DNA of 64,000 bases from Riptortus pedestris (lineage: Eukaryota; Arthropoda; Insecta; Hemiptera; Alydidae). Positions 48,231-60,765 of the stretch are shown in pieces. Position numbers and translations under genes: made by a program. The first letter of the stretch is position 1. Every line of letters begins with the position of its first letter. The stretch covers positions 83,813,001-83,877,000 of the forward strand of contig CM032229.1 of NCBI GenBank assembly GCA_019009955.1, written 5' to 3'. Below the pieces are notes generated by a model. It saw only the letters and a program-made list of their open reading frames with translations, was not told where the DNA came from and ran no database searches.

Positions 48231-49388
48231 AGTAATGTTACCATTATTCAACGATTACAGAAAAATGTATTATATTTTGTAAGCTGAGTGTAAAATGAGA
48301 TATGATGTGAAATTTCATGAACGTATTTTAATAAATCCCATTTACACAATCTTCTATAACGTACATATATTCGTTTTATGCATATACAATATCATTGTCA
48401 AGTAGGTTGCATGTTTATAATCAATGTTACAAGAGTAGAGATACAAGTTGTTTATTAGGATATAGGGGAAGTGGAACGTGTTTGTAGTATCCAGCGAAGG
48501 ATTGTAAAGGACCACTCCAGCAATGTATCCTTAAGGAAAATCCTTAACAAGCCACTTATATGGGCCCACTCCAAGGATAAGCAGGTTTGGAAATCCAACT
48601 AGATCTATAGGTTATTATTTTTATACTTTTTTTTTACTGATGTGTGAAGGGTTGGCTTATTCCCTGACTTGTTATTTGTCCCTGCAGATCTGAAGGTGTA
48701 GAGAAGCATCATTGAAAGATTTTAGTGATTTTATAAACTATTTCAAGCTTTAATGTCTCTTAAATAACCTCTTTTCAAGCAGATAACGCACATCTTGCTG
48801 AATAGAAGGAATTGTCGATCTAGCCTTCAATCACTGTTATAGCTCATAGGATATATATAGACCTTATTCAATATTTAATATAAAATTAAGGTAAATTTTC
48901 TTTATAGACGAATTTAGATTATATAGAACTTTAGAGAACGGCTTTTACGTACAATTCCAAATATTTCCATTATGTACAATATCAATCTTGTTTTATTCGA
49001 GTATCAACAATAGTCATCTGTTATGGGTGGAAGGTGAGGCCAATCAATAAAAGGCCAGTCTCTCCATTTCAAAATGTATTTCCCATTTAGGGCACATCCC
49101 CATCTTCAGTACTCCAAGATTCTATATCATAAACCTTCTACATTAATATTATTATCCATGTTAGTTGTATTTTTTCCCCTTTCCGACCTGACAAAAACTT
49201 TACTCCAACCAATTTTTACTTTAACTGTTATATTACTCATGCTTAGAACACATTTCAAATCTTGTTTACATTTGGTTCTCATAAATAAATCTAGAATAGC
49301 TATGATATGCATAATATCTGAATGATTTCGGTGTTCATCTCATTTTACTTTCTGTCTACGCTTAATTCCCAAACGATTCTCTTCTAAC

Positions 49389-49390
<2 letters not shown>

Positions 49391-49447
<57 letters not shown>

Positions 49448-49455
49448 GCGCGCAC
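49391..49455. repeat. (CA)n(CG)n microsatellite
   Basis: Direct reading. Confidence 0.95.
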
Positions 49456-51573
49456 AATAAAAAATGTCTAACAAATTCCTGAAGTTTCTAATAGTTAACT
49501 CTTTTTTTCAGTTTTATTCTCTTATGTGGTACTCATGTGGGTGGTAAATAGGTGTTTCCTGTGATTGTCTAATGAAATATCTGTTAAGCTCTATATTTTA
49601 CATGAATTAGGCAATAATGTACTCGTAATTAGTCAAATAAATAGAAAAGAATGATAATAATATTTAATAATAAGGACATTTTTGTAGTATACCGAATAAA
49701 TTGCAATGGATGATCGGACTGTTTCTGAATATTCATGTATTTAAGTGGAATAGCTAGTAAAATAATGAAAATTCTGAAAAATAAAATTCCCTTAAGCTCG
49801 GAATAGTTTAGGGGATATAAAGATTTTAAAACAGTTATTAAATCAGCACGTGCGTTTTAGATTAAAAACATTTTCGACTTATTAAATTATGGCTTATTGT
49901 TTGAAATTGTATGCTATCTATTTGTTATTTCTTAAATAGAAATTTATGCTACCAAGACTAATCAGAACGGATATTTCTAGTGTTATTGAATTTTATTACT
50001 GAATCATTGAAATAAACCTTGCTCATGGGAAATGAACACTATTCCTGAGCATTTAATGTATAATCCAATAAATGGATATCTAAGAAAACCTGTATTTTTT
50101 GCGTTATGCAAAGATTTTGGTCTATATATTATAAATGTCTTATGTATTGTATAAAATGATAAATTTGAAAATATAAAATGTATATGTCTACTATGCTGCA
50201 CGAATTCCTAATAGTCCGTGGATTTATGTATGCATTATACATTAGAAATTTCTTTCTGGTAGAGAGGTCATACATATTCAAGGAGGTGTAGCCTGGTGGT
50301 ATTCAGGATGACCCCAGAATATGCACAGACCACAATGCTTTCAACATTTCTACATTAAGTCCTACTTTGATATTTTAATGTGACATTTTCATGTCTTTAT
50401 CCCAAGCCAAAGATAAAATAAATAAATAAAATGCTTTTTCAGCTGGTTTATTCTAAATGAGAGGCGGGGTGCCTATGTTATGGTCTATGATACAGAAATT
50501 TTCCTAGGAAAGTTTTATTTTTGATAGTTGAAAATGTTGTCGGAGTTTAAGAACTATTTTTTAAAAATTTTCTTAATTTCTTTAATATCAACTTTTAAGG
50601 TAAATGTTCCCATTTTTTCTAATAATTTCTGTTTATCGTAAGATTTAAAATATACAAAGAAGAAATACTAATCAGCTACATAGATTTGGATTTTCTCTTT
50701 TTGACCTAATAAACCTTAAAGATATTTTTCCAATATTACCATCCTTTCCCTCCTTTCTCTATCCCGGGAGATTGTATTCCAATCTTTCACGAGGGAACTT
50801 CGTAAAATCATTTTTTACTCTGTCACTATTGCATTCATTGACTTGCTTAGAGAGCTAGTGGGTTAATTCTTTGGACATACCGCTCCTACATTAGCCTCTT
50901 AGTTTTAAAATCGTGTTTTCTCTACAATTCTTGAGTTTCCGATGAGCTATTCTGTGTTATATATGTTTAAGTCCTTGAAGAGGATGCATATTGGCAATGC
51001 ACACATAAGGGCAAAATTTTATAAAGAGATTTAAGCGTGGAGCCGAGTTTTTATTTATTGAAACTGGGAACTACTTTAGAAGATTACCTTCCTCAAGGCT
51101 AGTTTGAATAGACATGAAGCCTTCTGCTTTGAATCCTTTCTCGATTTACTATCTCTAGTCTGCATTTTCCTTTCAGGGACTGCTTTTTGACCTGTTCTCT
51201 TCAAGCCCTAGAGTATTTGATAATTCGTTCTCCTGTGTCTATTTATTCAGTATAGCCCTATTGTGTTTCATATTTATGGTTGACTTCGCCTGAGTTATAG
51301 GCAATAAAATAATTCCAATTCAAGTAGGTGGAATTATTTTACTTTACACTCTACTTTACAATCAGAACGCATTCCCATTTTTAATGTCTTAAACTCTTAT
51401 GTAAAAGTAATAATTCGTTTAGTATTGAGACTACACTTTTTCAGAAATAATAATGATTATAATGACTTATTGACGCACTGACATGTCGTATTGTTTTTAG
51501 TCAGTCTATGCTTGACAGCTAGTGGAAGACTGTGCCACAAAAGGTAGTTGTGGCTTTACCACGTGTTGGACGA

Positions 51574-51614
51574 TGCTCCTGATGAGGCGTGAACGGAATT
51601 CGAAACTACTCGTG
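51574..51614 (+). other. hammerhead-ribozyme-like motif
   Basis: ctgatga at 51579-51585 and gaaa at 51602-51605, the two conserved core strands of a hammerhead. Upstream ggtagtt could pair with aactac after the core, as helix III. The spacer between the core strands does not form a good helix II, so activity is doubtful. Confidence 0.25.
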
Positions 51615-52806
51615 AACTTAAAATGATTATATGATAATTTAAATTTTTATTTATTTTACCATGAACGTTTTTTTACGATAGTGGTAATGCGGGCTCTTAT
51701 ATGATATTAAGAATGTTTGGCAAGTAAAAAAGTTGGTTGGCAAGAATAACATGCATCTCAATCAAATAACAAGTATTCAAGAATCATGTCTTGAAAATAT
51801 AAAAAGTCTAGTTTTTACAAAGGGAGTTTCATGTTGCTCATTAATGTAATGAGATAAAAAATTAAGACAAAATGAACCCTTCACAAAGTGAACTCTTGGC
51901 ATCATATTGTGTCACTTAATGTCAAAAACAGTTTAAAAGAAAATATGAAAATGAATTAACACAGAGAGCTTAAATTCCAGAAATTCGTATCACATGACAT
52001 TTTACAGATTATCCTCTTCTTCCGCAAATATGCTGCGGACATCATTATTCCAATGTTACACTAGTCTAATACCTAAAAAATTGATTTGGTCTTAATTTCA
52101 CTGTCTTAAAAATATTTTTATGCGGTAGATGTTGATGACAGCATGTGAAATAATTCCTACTGTTCTGTCAGGTTTCACAATGAAGATAGAGTAATCATAT
52201 TGCACAAATCTTAATATTTTTTTAAAAAACATTTTGATCTTATTATCTTTAGATCCTCTAATCAAACACTGGAAAATAACTGCATGTAGGATTCGTGTTT
52301 CTCGCAAGTGATGGACAGTGGAAAATCTTTTATGTATGCATGACATTCCCCACTCCCTTGAATGAAATGAAATAAACAATATATTTTCCTCCACTTCATT
52401 TAAAACGATTTCATTGGGAAGCAATATACGACCTCTTCATTCCAATTCGTCCTATTCAAAAATGTTATACATCATAATTTATAGATCTTTTTATATTAAC
52501 GAAAAAAGCCCGAAGAAACTTGTCGAACTTTTATTTTCGTCCTCCTCCCTCATTTTCGATGAAAAGAGGATATGCACAACTAAAACCTATATTAAACCTA
52601 ACTAAGTATGAAATTTCAACATCCCAATGATACTCATTTTTAAGTTACGTACGTTCATACATATAACTAGGAATCGAAACTACTCAAAATGGCTTCAGGG
52701 AGAGTCAAAAACAGATAATCTCTCCTGAAAACCAAACTTTTTCGCGACAATAGGACTTTTTGAGTCACAAGGACTTCTTGATTCTAAAGACGTCTCTTAA
52801 AGGGGG

Positions 52807-52852
52807 CACTGATGATGGAGCGAGTGCTCCGAAAGCGTAAATAATCGTTTAG
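52807..52852 (+). other. hammerhead-ribozyme-like motif (best of the set)
   Basis: ctgatga (52809-52815), then ggagc-gagt-gctcc forming a perfect 5-bp helix II, then gaaa (52831-52834), then agcg...cgtt able to form a short helix III. There is one extra T between ctgatga and helix II compared with the classical core, and helix I is not evident. Confidence 0.35.
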
Positions 52853-53845
52853 AGGAAATAATTGTAAAGGAACGAGGCCTTTGTTTGTTGATTCATACCT
52901 GCTCTCCCTAACTGTCGGTGTCTTAATTATTAATAAACAGGTAGCTTTATGTTTATCCTATTACAGAGTAAAAGGGTCTAAGAATGGAAGAATATTCAAT
53001 ATGTGTTTAATTGTAAATATTTTTTCTTTCTGGACAAATAAAACAATGTAAGAAATTGAAATGTTTCTTCTTTTAATTAAAAAATAAATAAACCAATCCA
53101 CACTACTGCCTGATTCCTGCCGTTTCATCAGACCTCAGACAACATACGAAAAACCCTTAGCTAGTAATTTGACATGCTTTCAAGGCCCTTGATCTGGACA
53201 AATCGACTTAAGTTCTATTTGTGCGCTGTTTTATAACTTGTAGAATTATGAATTTATTCTAATATATAATTTTGACTCCTTACTTCAAATCGTATAATCA
53301 GTTTTGATATGTATGTCACAGAATACTTAAATTTTGTTGTCCTTCTGATTTGATAATGACCCTATGCATTGAAGGGTTTTCATAATGATTTTATTACTTT
53401 TTTTTTTTAAATTGGCAATAATTAATCGTCTCAATCACCTACGATTCCTATTGACTGAGATAGTAATTCGTCAAAATGAAATTTTAGTTATTTAAACGTA
53501 AACAAAGTAGCTAGATTAAATAAGAACCAATATACATATAAGCGATACAAAATATCTTAGCTATTTACTATTTTCATGTAGCCATTATCTCTTAACAACT
53601 AATAGTTCAATCATTATGTATTCTCCTAGATTGAGTATAAGAAGTCTTTCGTTCTACGACAATCACTTCCCCAATAAAATACAATCAATATTTAAACTGC
53701 AAGCACAGTAAAATATTTACAAAAAAAACATATATATCAAGGAGCGTAATAAATGATTTATCAATTAAAAAAATATGTATTTCCGCTTAAAACATCTTGA
53801 ACTAATCTGTAAAAATTTTCAATAATTAATTCATCAAATACTTAC

Positions 53846-53920
53846 AGCATCGTCATGTGAACTTTAGTTTTAAGATTACTGATCCTTGGTAGACTTTCAA
53901 GACCGCTGTGCATTATCCGT
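53846..53920 (-). CDS. Lgr1: LGR1-like receptor, LRR exon (most upstream exon seen)
   Basis: A 75-nt exon with a pyrimidine-rich acceptor (ttctttttcag) and a strong donor (gtaagt) on the minus strand. Read as phase 2 it has no stop and contains HSGLESLPRISNLK. This fits a leucine-rich repeat and corresponds to the FSH-receptor repeat I recall as NTGIKHLPDVHKI. Joined to the next exon (37953-38018) the split codon gives leucine and the reading continues MTMLDLESN, against VLLDIQDN in FSHR. The repeat domain lies outside the cell and binds the heterodimeric glycoprotein hormone. The preceding repeats and the signal peptide are not visible up to 64000. Gene identity rests on five exons in the right order, not on this one alone. 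Confidence 0.8.
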
Positions 53921-55200
53921 CTGAAAAAGAAGACAGTAACTTTGAAATACATAATACCACACAATATATACTTTAATTCAAGAATTTGATTTTAAAACAG
54001 TATTAAAGTTGTCAAATGGTGGCTAGTAAACTAATTATTTTTCCGAACATTTTACCTGAAATTGTAAGTATTATCTTTTCTCAGTATAAAGAAATAATAA
54101 GAAAATTAATAAATTCTGGCAGACATTGAGATGATCTCTGTAATAAAAATAAGTATTAAACAGTATGAAGTGTACTATGTTATTTGTTTTAGATATTATA
54201 TTGGCACAATACTCATTGCATTTAGACGGAAATCGACACAAAAATGAATTACGTAATTTGAAAATTACATTTTTTTCCCCACTTGAAATAATTTTATGGC
54301 TGAATACATTTTTAGGAACCTTCAAGACTAAATTCCATTTTGGAAATACGTTATTAGTTTTAATCATCCAATTTAAATTGCTATTCAAATTTTCTCTTTT
54401 CCTACATTGCAAGGGATAATTAATAAATCTATTTTTATTGTTTCTTATTTATATTACGCTGTTATTTTGTTATATTTAATCACTCTTATTCTTAAACATT
54501 TAGTTCTTGCTTTCTTTAAAAATAAGAACACCTAAATTTAATAGGGCTTAACACCTAAACATAAGCATATTACAATGCAAATGTAATAAAGTAAAAAATA
54601 CTAATTTCACCCTCCATCATTTTCACCAAATAGACGATTAGTAAATAACGTTGTTTAATATGCATAGTGGGATGAAGACAACTTATGACGAAATAACACA
54701 TTAAATATAATTTTAGTAAATTTAAATACAAAAATACTGTTAAGGAAAATTATAATGCTTAACGATAAAGAGATAAAATAAATAGTTGATTAAGAAAATT
54801 GCATTCATAAAGGTTAATAAATAGAACTTACCACGTCGTTTAAAAATTTCAGTCTACGTATTTTTTCCGTAGTATAGTAAACGTATTTTGCAAATATAAA
54901 TAAAATATAGCCAATTTAAACTTTTGTTACATTAAGTAAAACGAAATGTATTTTCGTTACTTTATATTTACATTATCTCTCTCATTATAATTGAAATGAT
55001 ATATTAGTGTACTAAACCAAATAAAAAAATAATCGCCAATATACTCATTATTTGAGACGAGAAAGGAACCATTTCTGAGCCACTATTGCTGTAAATAATA
55101 TACTCAGTGTTTTTAAATTACACAATATTCACAATGTATACTTACGCCTACTCACATAGATGAATAAATAGGTTTACAGTAAAAGTCAGTACCTCAGCAT
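53921..55200. other. AT-rich stretch upstream of the first visible receptor exon
   Basis: Searched for further LRR exons on the minus strand; none with paired splice sites was found. Overlapping frames at 54071-54412 (minus) and 54165-54419 (plus) are not recognised. Confidence 0.55.
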
Positions 55201-55204
55201 GATA

Positions 55205-55378
55205 GTTTTTATTTGGTGTATTACTTTCAGCGTCTAATTCCCATCATCAGTGCCCAAATATAATTGGTTAATATGAACTGGGGTTAAGCTATGGGAAGGA
55301 AAACTCCACGCTATCCAATTATAGCTGAGGACTGATGAGGGGGTGTAAGCCCTGAATGCAATATGGCAAATAAAAACA
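55205..55378. mobile_element. foldback with a hammerhead-like motif in each arm
   Basis: Imperfect inverted repeat. The left arm starts gtttttatttggtgtattac and the right arm ends gcaatatggcaaataaaaac. The left arm on the minus strand has ctgatga...gctgaaag; the right arm on the plus strand has ctgatga...ccctgaat. The sequence gcactgatgatgg is shared with 52807, so these sites may descend from one repeat family. Confidence 0.55.
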
Positions 55379-58300
55379 GTGGGGATGCTAACGCTTTCTC
55401 GATCCCTGATTATTAATTTGAGCCTCTACCAGCCAGCTATAATAAAGATACTTATTCACATACATCCCCCCCCCCTCCAGTAACCCTATTTGGTTAGAAT
55501 GAACACTGGAGATAGTATCTCGTACATCCTGAATGCAGGGAACCACTGCAGTAGTAGTTGAATATGTGAAAAGGGATTCAGACAGAGGTCTGGGATGTCC
55601 TGGTTGTTGTGGAAAGGCAAGAATGGAAATCCAGCTACTTCATAGGCGAAGGGTATATTTAGATCTCTAGATATCTACATATCCAATACATACAGAGGGA
55701 ACTATTTCAAATACTGGAAGAACCTCACACCGGAATCTCTGAATTAAGGTGAATTTTGATATTGATACACATATACAAACACGTATACTTACATACATAT
55801 ATGTATATGTTTGCATGAAGATTAGCAAAAGTTGCTTATACAGTGTTAGTTGAGTTAAATTTAGTTTTTCTTTAGACAAAGATTTCCTTCTTTATACTTA
55901 CTAGTAAGGCGCTACAGCCCTGAAAAACCTTCGTCTCAGACTCTTACTAACTTTTGACCATTCCCTGAGTGTCCCAGATACAACCCAGTGCAAGTCCATA
56001 TCCTAAATGCCGGATTATATCCATTTTTTAGAACGCAGGTATTAGGTTTACCTTTGCTTCTGTTTTGCTGTGCTGCTTCTTTCGCAGTGACCTTACTTGT
56101 AAATAACATCCTTCAACTTAAATTCCATGATACAATTTTGGCTTTTGTCATTCAAAATTTTCTTCCTCACAGTTCCGCAGAGACAGGTTTTTACCTTTTA
56201 GCCAGGTAACAGTAAAAAGGTTTCAATATTAAAATTTGGTTTGCTAATTTATCTATTATTTACTCTGAAATTGTCCATCGACATCAGTAAAAACTGAATC
56301 CATTTATAAATGGAAACATTAATACTATAGAAACGTTAGATAGTGCATGGAATTTTGGTTAAACCAGTGGGGTACTGGGCTGGGTAGATCACGTAAAATA
56401 AAAACAGCTGACATGTTTTAAGAACATTTAGCAAAATAGTTGGTAAAAAAATAGAGGAAATAGTTGTTGAAGAAATAATTAGAAACATAGAAATGTCAAA
56501 ATGAAGATCAACTGGACCAGTAAAGGAAACAGCAGTGTGGTTTAAATATAATATTAATATGAGAAGGAAGAATGCGTTAAAAGCAAAGTGGATTCCTCAT
56601 TGATTAGTGTGAATTAAAGAGTCCCAAAAGAATCCTATTAACACAACTAAATTAATTGCTAAAGTCTATGCCAGATGAATGCAAGGTCAACCATTCATAT
56701 ATCATTTTGAATGAGTGTATCAGACGGTGGAAGATAAAAAGCCCATTCATCACTGACTCTTCCTCGGAGATCCAGCTATTTTCGTCTTCGCTTCTTCAAA
56801 AAGAATGCCTTGCTTCTGCCGTAAATTTACTTTGGATTCTACTATTTCTCTCGGACTCCCTTTGTCGGGGTTTGTGGGAAACCTCCCCCCCCCCCTGCTG
56901 AATCACTTCTTCACTTTCCCTTTTCTCCAATTTAACTCATTTTTTTATTCGTATATAATGGTTGTCACAAAGTTAATGTAATATTGGAATTAAATAGGAC
57001 ACGCATTTCCCCCCTTAAATTGTTATTTTTGGTATTGAATCACACGCACACATTCAAATTTTATGGTGCCAGGAAAATTTGCAATAAGAAGCAATCTCCA
57101 TTCAGTTACTTTTAACTTTCACCACTTGATTAGACCATAATAACCTGCTTGAAAATTTATCAGTTAATACAGAAGTTGCTAGATTACTTTAGAAATTACC
57201 TCCTTGTGCTTATAAACGCATTTATTCTGTACCTTTTCGAATACTATTGTTTATCATTTTATGTTTTTCAAAGAAGATTTTACAAAAAGAAGTGAAATTA
57301 ACTGCAAGTGATCTCTTCCGGCATGGGGTGAGACAAGACTCAAAATCAATCAAGAAATATCCAAAATGCTACAAACTGCTAGAGGATTTTTTTTTTAATT
57401 ATAGGGAATTCAATATTTCTTTTTTATCCTCGAGGGTTTTTAAAAGTTCTTCTTTAATTGATAGACTTTTCAAATTCTTGAAGAATAATACTTCTTTAGA
57501 AGTTTTAGTCCCTGATAATTAGTTTTAAAACTATTATCAAACTAATTTTAAAGTTGAAAATTTCTTGAGTCCATTATAAATAACGCTCATCTTATTTAAT
57601 AAACACTATTCTGGCATATTGTAATTGCTGTAATTCTGTTCAGATTTCGCACTTCGAGATCTAGCAATTTTTTTAGAGTAACAATTTTAGGTCTGTTTTG
57701 AATTAATGTACGATGAGGTATAAAATATATATATTTTTTAAATAATTCAATGTAATGAATTTTGTCAAATTGAGTACTAGGTGTTACAGTCCTAGCAGGA
57801 TCAGGGTCTCTACCACCATGCTTGAACATTCTAACTATCCCCTCCTTGATATGGTGCAGCCAGAATGTGACCTCATCCCACAAACACACTCACCATTTTT
57901 TTGGAGTCTGTGGGCGTTAATTTTATTTTTTAATATAATAAGCATATATAATAAGCCTAAAATAATCTACAATTAAGTTTATATTAGTATTACAGGAGGT
58001 ACATTAAGAACAGCTATATGGTCAAATCATAATCATTAGTAATAGTAATTTTTTTTTACAAACATATCCAATTGCGTAATTTAATTAATTTTCCCGGCAA
58101 GCTGTCACACAACACTGTACAGAAGTAGGGCAGAATTGATTTGAAAATATTTCATATATTTTAATTCCCTGTTTTATTTATATTAATACTAGATATACAG
58201 GCTGTCCTAACTGATATATTGTAAACTATTTCTATAAAGTAAATAAAAAATGTCAACCACAATCCACCTTTTCGCTTATCACCAAGTGGATTTTTCATTT

Positions 58301-58780
58301 GGTAAGCGATTATGATTTCTGTTACAGAATATAGTTAGATATATTTAACGGGGTATCTTGTATTACTTGGTAGATTTCATATTACCTTCTGTAATAGTTA
58401 AAAAAATTACTTATTTAGGTTCATAAATAATATTATTACCATGATGCAATGAATGCAAAACCATCATAACCCACGTAACCAATTGCTATTTTTTTATGTT
58501 ATTAGCTATACAAATAATTTGAATGAATATTAGAATTTCTTATTTTTTCTTTCATTAAAAATGATTGTACTACAGATTTTCGTTCATTGGGTAAAGCTTT
58601 GTTGTGAATTATTCATTTTATTTTTACTTTCGAGCAGATTAAAACCGATATGTAATTTTTAATTGACGTTTTATCACATATTGATTACTCACTCATACAT
58701 GTTTTAATATCATTAACAAAAAATTGCTTGGATCTAATTTAAGTGCTAATCCACTTATAGGTAAGTATGAAATATTATCG
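55379..58780. other. AT-rich stretch, nothing recognised
   Basis: Several frames of 70-97 codons (55988-56209, 56656-56901, 57247-57522 on the plus strand; 57596-57889 on the minus strand) carry no domain I can name. C runs lie near 55468 and 56885. Confidence 0.5.
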
Positions 58781-59120
58781 GATTAGGATGATGGAGCTAG
58801 TGGTAGGGGAGTATAGATCAAGCGATGGAGTAAATTAGAAAGATGATTGATGGACTAGCAATAATTAGATTCATTGATAAAGTTATGTGAATGGGGGAGG
58901 GGAGGGTTCGGAGTATCAAAGGGCAAAGTTTCCGAGCGAGTTACAGTAGGTGTGGTGGGGGAACAGTTAATGGAGTTGGCTCGTGATTAGAGGCAATGTC
59001 CTGCTTTATGCAAGTTGCATGTCGTGCCGGTAACATGCACAGCACGTAGTCACTCTGATAACATACTGCTCTCCTAAACAGACTCTGCTATCAGTAGGCA
59101 ATGCTAGTATATTGTAGTAT
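58781..59120. other. G-rich, less AT-biased block
   Basis: Contains gggggaggggaggg and ggtgtggtggggg on the plus strand, and the inverted pair tgcatgt...acatgca near 59010. No coding frame. Confidence 0.45.
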
Positions 59121-59362
59121 ATTGTCCTGGAGGCTTTTAAAAGTTTTATTGTGAAAGAATTTTGAACCTACTCCTTCAGTCATTTTGATAGATTGACATG
59201 GCTCATCTTTAATAAACATCTTTAAAACTAAAATAGCACAAGCATATAAATTAACTTGATCCACTATTTTCTTGAAATTGATACTATACTGATGTTAATG
59301 ACTAAGATTGTTAATTTTAAATATTATTTATAAATGCCCACTGAATTCTACAAAAACTAATT

Positions 59363-59470
59363 TGGTGAGACTAGGGATTTTATTTAGTGAATTCATCATT
59401 AAATAAATACCTGTTGCACTGGCAAAATCAAATTCATAACTCTGCGTTTATCGACTGTATATAGGCCAAC
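59363..59470 (-). repeat. SINE C fragment
   Basis: gagactagggattttattta, then cactggcaaaatcaaattca and ctctgcg. It bridges the two pieces that are split at 16546-17400, which helps reconstruct the order there. Confidence 0.55.
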
Positions 59471-60635
59471 GCATGTTAAAAAGTCAATTCTATATTTATG
59501 TTATAACAATAGTCATGACATTAGGCGATCGCTAGGAACGTAAGGCACACTCCTTTAAAAACCAAAAAGGAAAATCCATTGAATAAATGAGTAAAATAAA
59601 TACGTTATAGAAATTATTATGTGTTATAATTATTGGATACCAAAATAATTAGTTTAGTACGAAGAACATCTATTGATCAACTTAAACTTGTACCCCCACC
59701 CGACCCCGACTTGCTGGAGGAATCTCTGGACGTCCTATCATGGAGGTCTTAATTTTACGTGTCATTTAATTTTATATACTAACATCATGTCTTGCCATAA
59801 ATTGACTTCATAATGTTAAAATAAAAGTTAGTGTAGTTTGTGCTTTTTATTGTAAAGTTTTATTTTTTATGAGCAATGTTGATTAATATTCTATTACAGA
59901 AGATGTCATTTTAATTAGATGATAGTCGACTTTTCTCCATAAATTACTGAAGTTCAGCAAATTTCACACTAAACGCTGAGTTTGGCTATGAAGAGTTCCA
60001 TTCTCATTGGCAGTATGATAGCATCATAAATATTATAGTATTTTCTACGGAAAAACCCAATGGATGAAGGTGAAAAGGACCAGAAATTTCCATTTGCCTT
60101 CTGTTATTAGTGACTACTGAAAAGGTTGCGAAGATCGTGCACTTGAAACCATACTACTTAAAGCGCCATTCTACTCTAACGCCAAGACGTGCTTATGACA
60201 GATATCATCAAGATTAAGAATATACTACAATTCAATTTACCTCTTCTACTGCCAGACTGACAGGGCAATTGTGGAACTAGACATATGCTGAATGTGAAAA
60301 GAGGAATTACTTAGACAGATTCAAAAATCAACAGTTAAGCATGTAGTTGTTTTCATGTGGCGTCAATGCGTTTCATTAAATTATATTAGAATGGGGATTT
60401 AAACATTAACGATTAAAAAAATACATGCATTATCCGCAGTAATGATAACCTTTTACTAGGAATTCCAGTTCATAAAATGATGTACTCCCTTCCGTTGTCC
60501 TTATACAATAACTCTTAGTATACGTGTTACGTGTGTAGTTCTCAGGTGTCCAAAAAAATGGTCTTTTCATGTAATATAAGTATAGCGAGAGTGTATTTTC
60601 ATATATCGCAATCATTGCTCTTAAAGGCGTTTTCT
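59471..60635. other. AT-rich stretch, nothing recognised
   Basis: No repeats shared with other parts of the window and no convincing exon. Confidence 0.5.
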
Positions 60636-60639
60636 AACC

Positions 60640-60765
60640 AGTGTACATGGCCTGTGGTAGTTACGTCACGGGACTCCTATCCTGGGCAAACACGGCTAAT
60701 AAATAGTTAATTGGCCCACGCGGGAATCGAACACAAGACCCTATGCTCATCAAAGCACATCCAAA
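60640..60765 (-). repeat. tRNA-derived SINE (second type)
   Basis: On the minus strand: gtgttcgattcccgcgtgg is a good B box, preceded by tttgatgagcatagggtc as the remaining tRNA-like part. It is followed by a body ending ggccatgtacactggttag. It shares only the promoter-like part with SINE C. Confidence 0.55.

Larger units (their letters stand above)
38019..53845 (-). other. 15.8-kb intron of the LGR1-like gene
   Basis: The longest intron seen. It carries family A copies (38167-38779, 39978-40310, 40554-41274), a foldback at 47647-47774, palindromic ttcttcac repeats near 48150, microsatellites (47195-47259, 49391-49455) and hammerhead-like motifs at 47579, 51579 and 52809. The region 41290-41530 is purine-rich and ends in an A-run. 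The intervals 41530-47190 and 49460-51540 hold only AT-rich sequence with short unrecognised open frames. Confidence 0.7.

Noticed and set aside
54828..54860. Possible exon ending at a gtaagt on the minus strand
   Set aside because: Too short, and upstream frames contain stops; no LRR residues.
55896..55913. Short minus-strand exon-like segment between tttttcag and gtaagt
   Set aside because: Only about 18 nt with no LRR match; splice-like words of this kind are expected by chance in AT-rich DNA.
57247..57522. 91-codon plus-strand frame with lysine-rich sequence
   Set aside because: No family recognised; the opposite strand is equally open in part. Not supportable as a gene.
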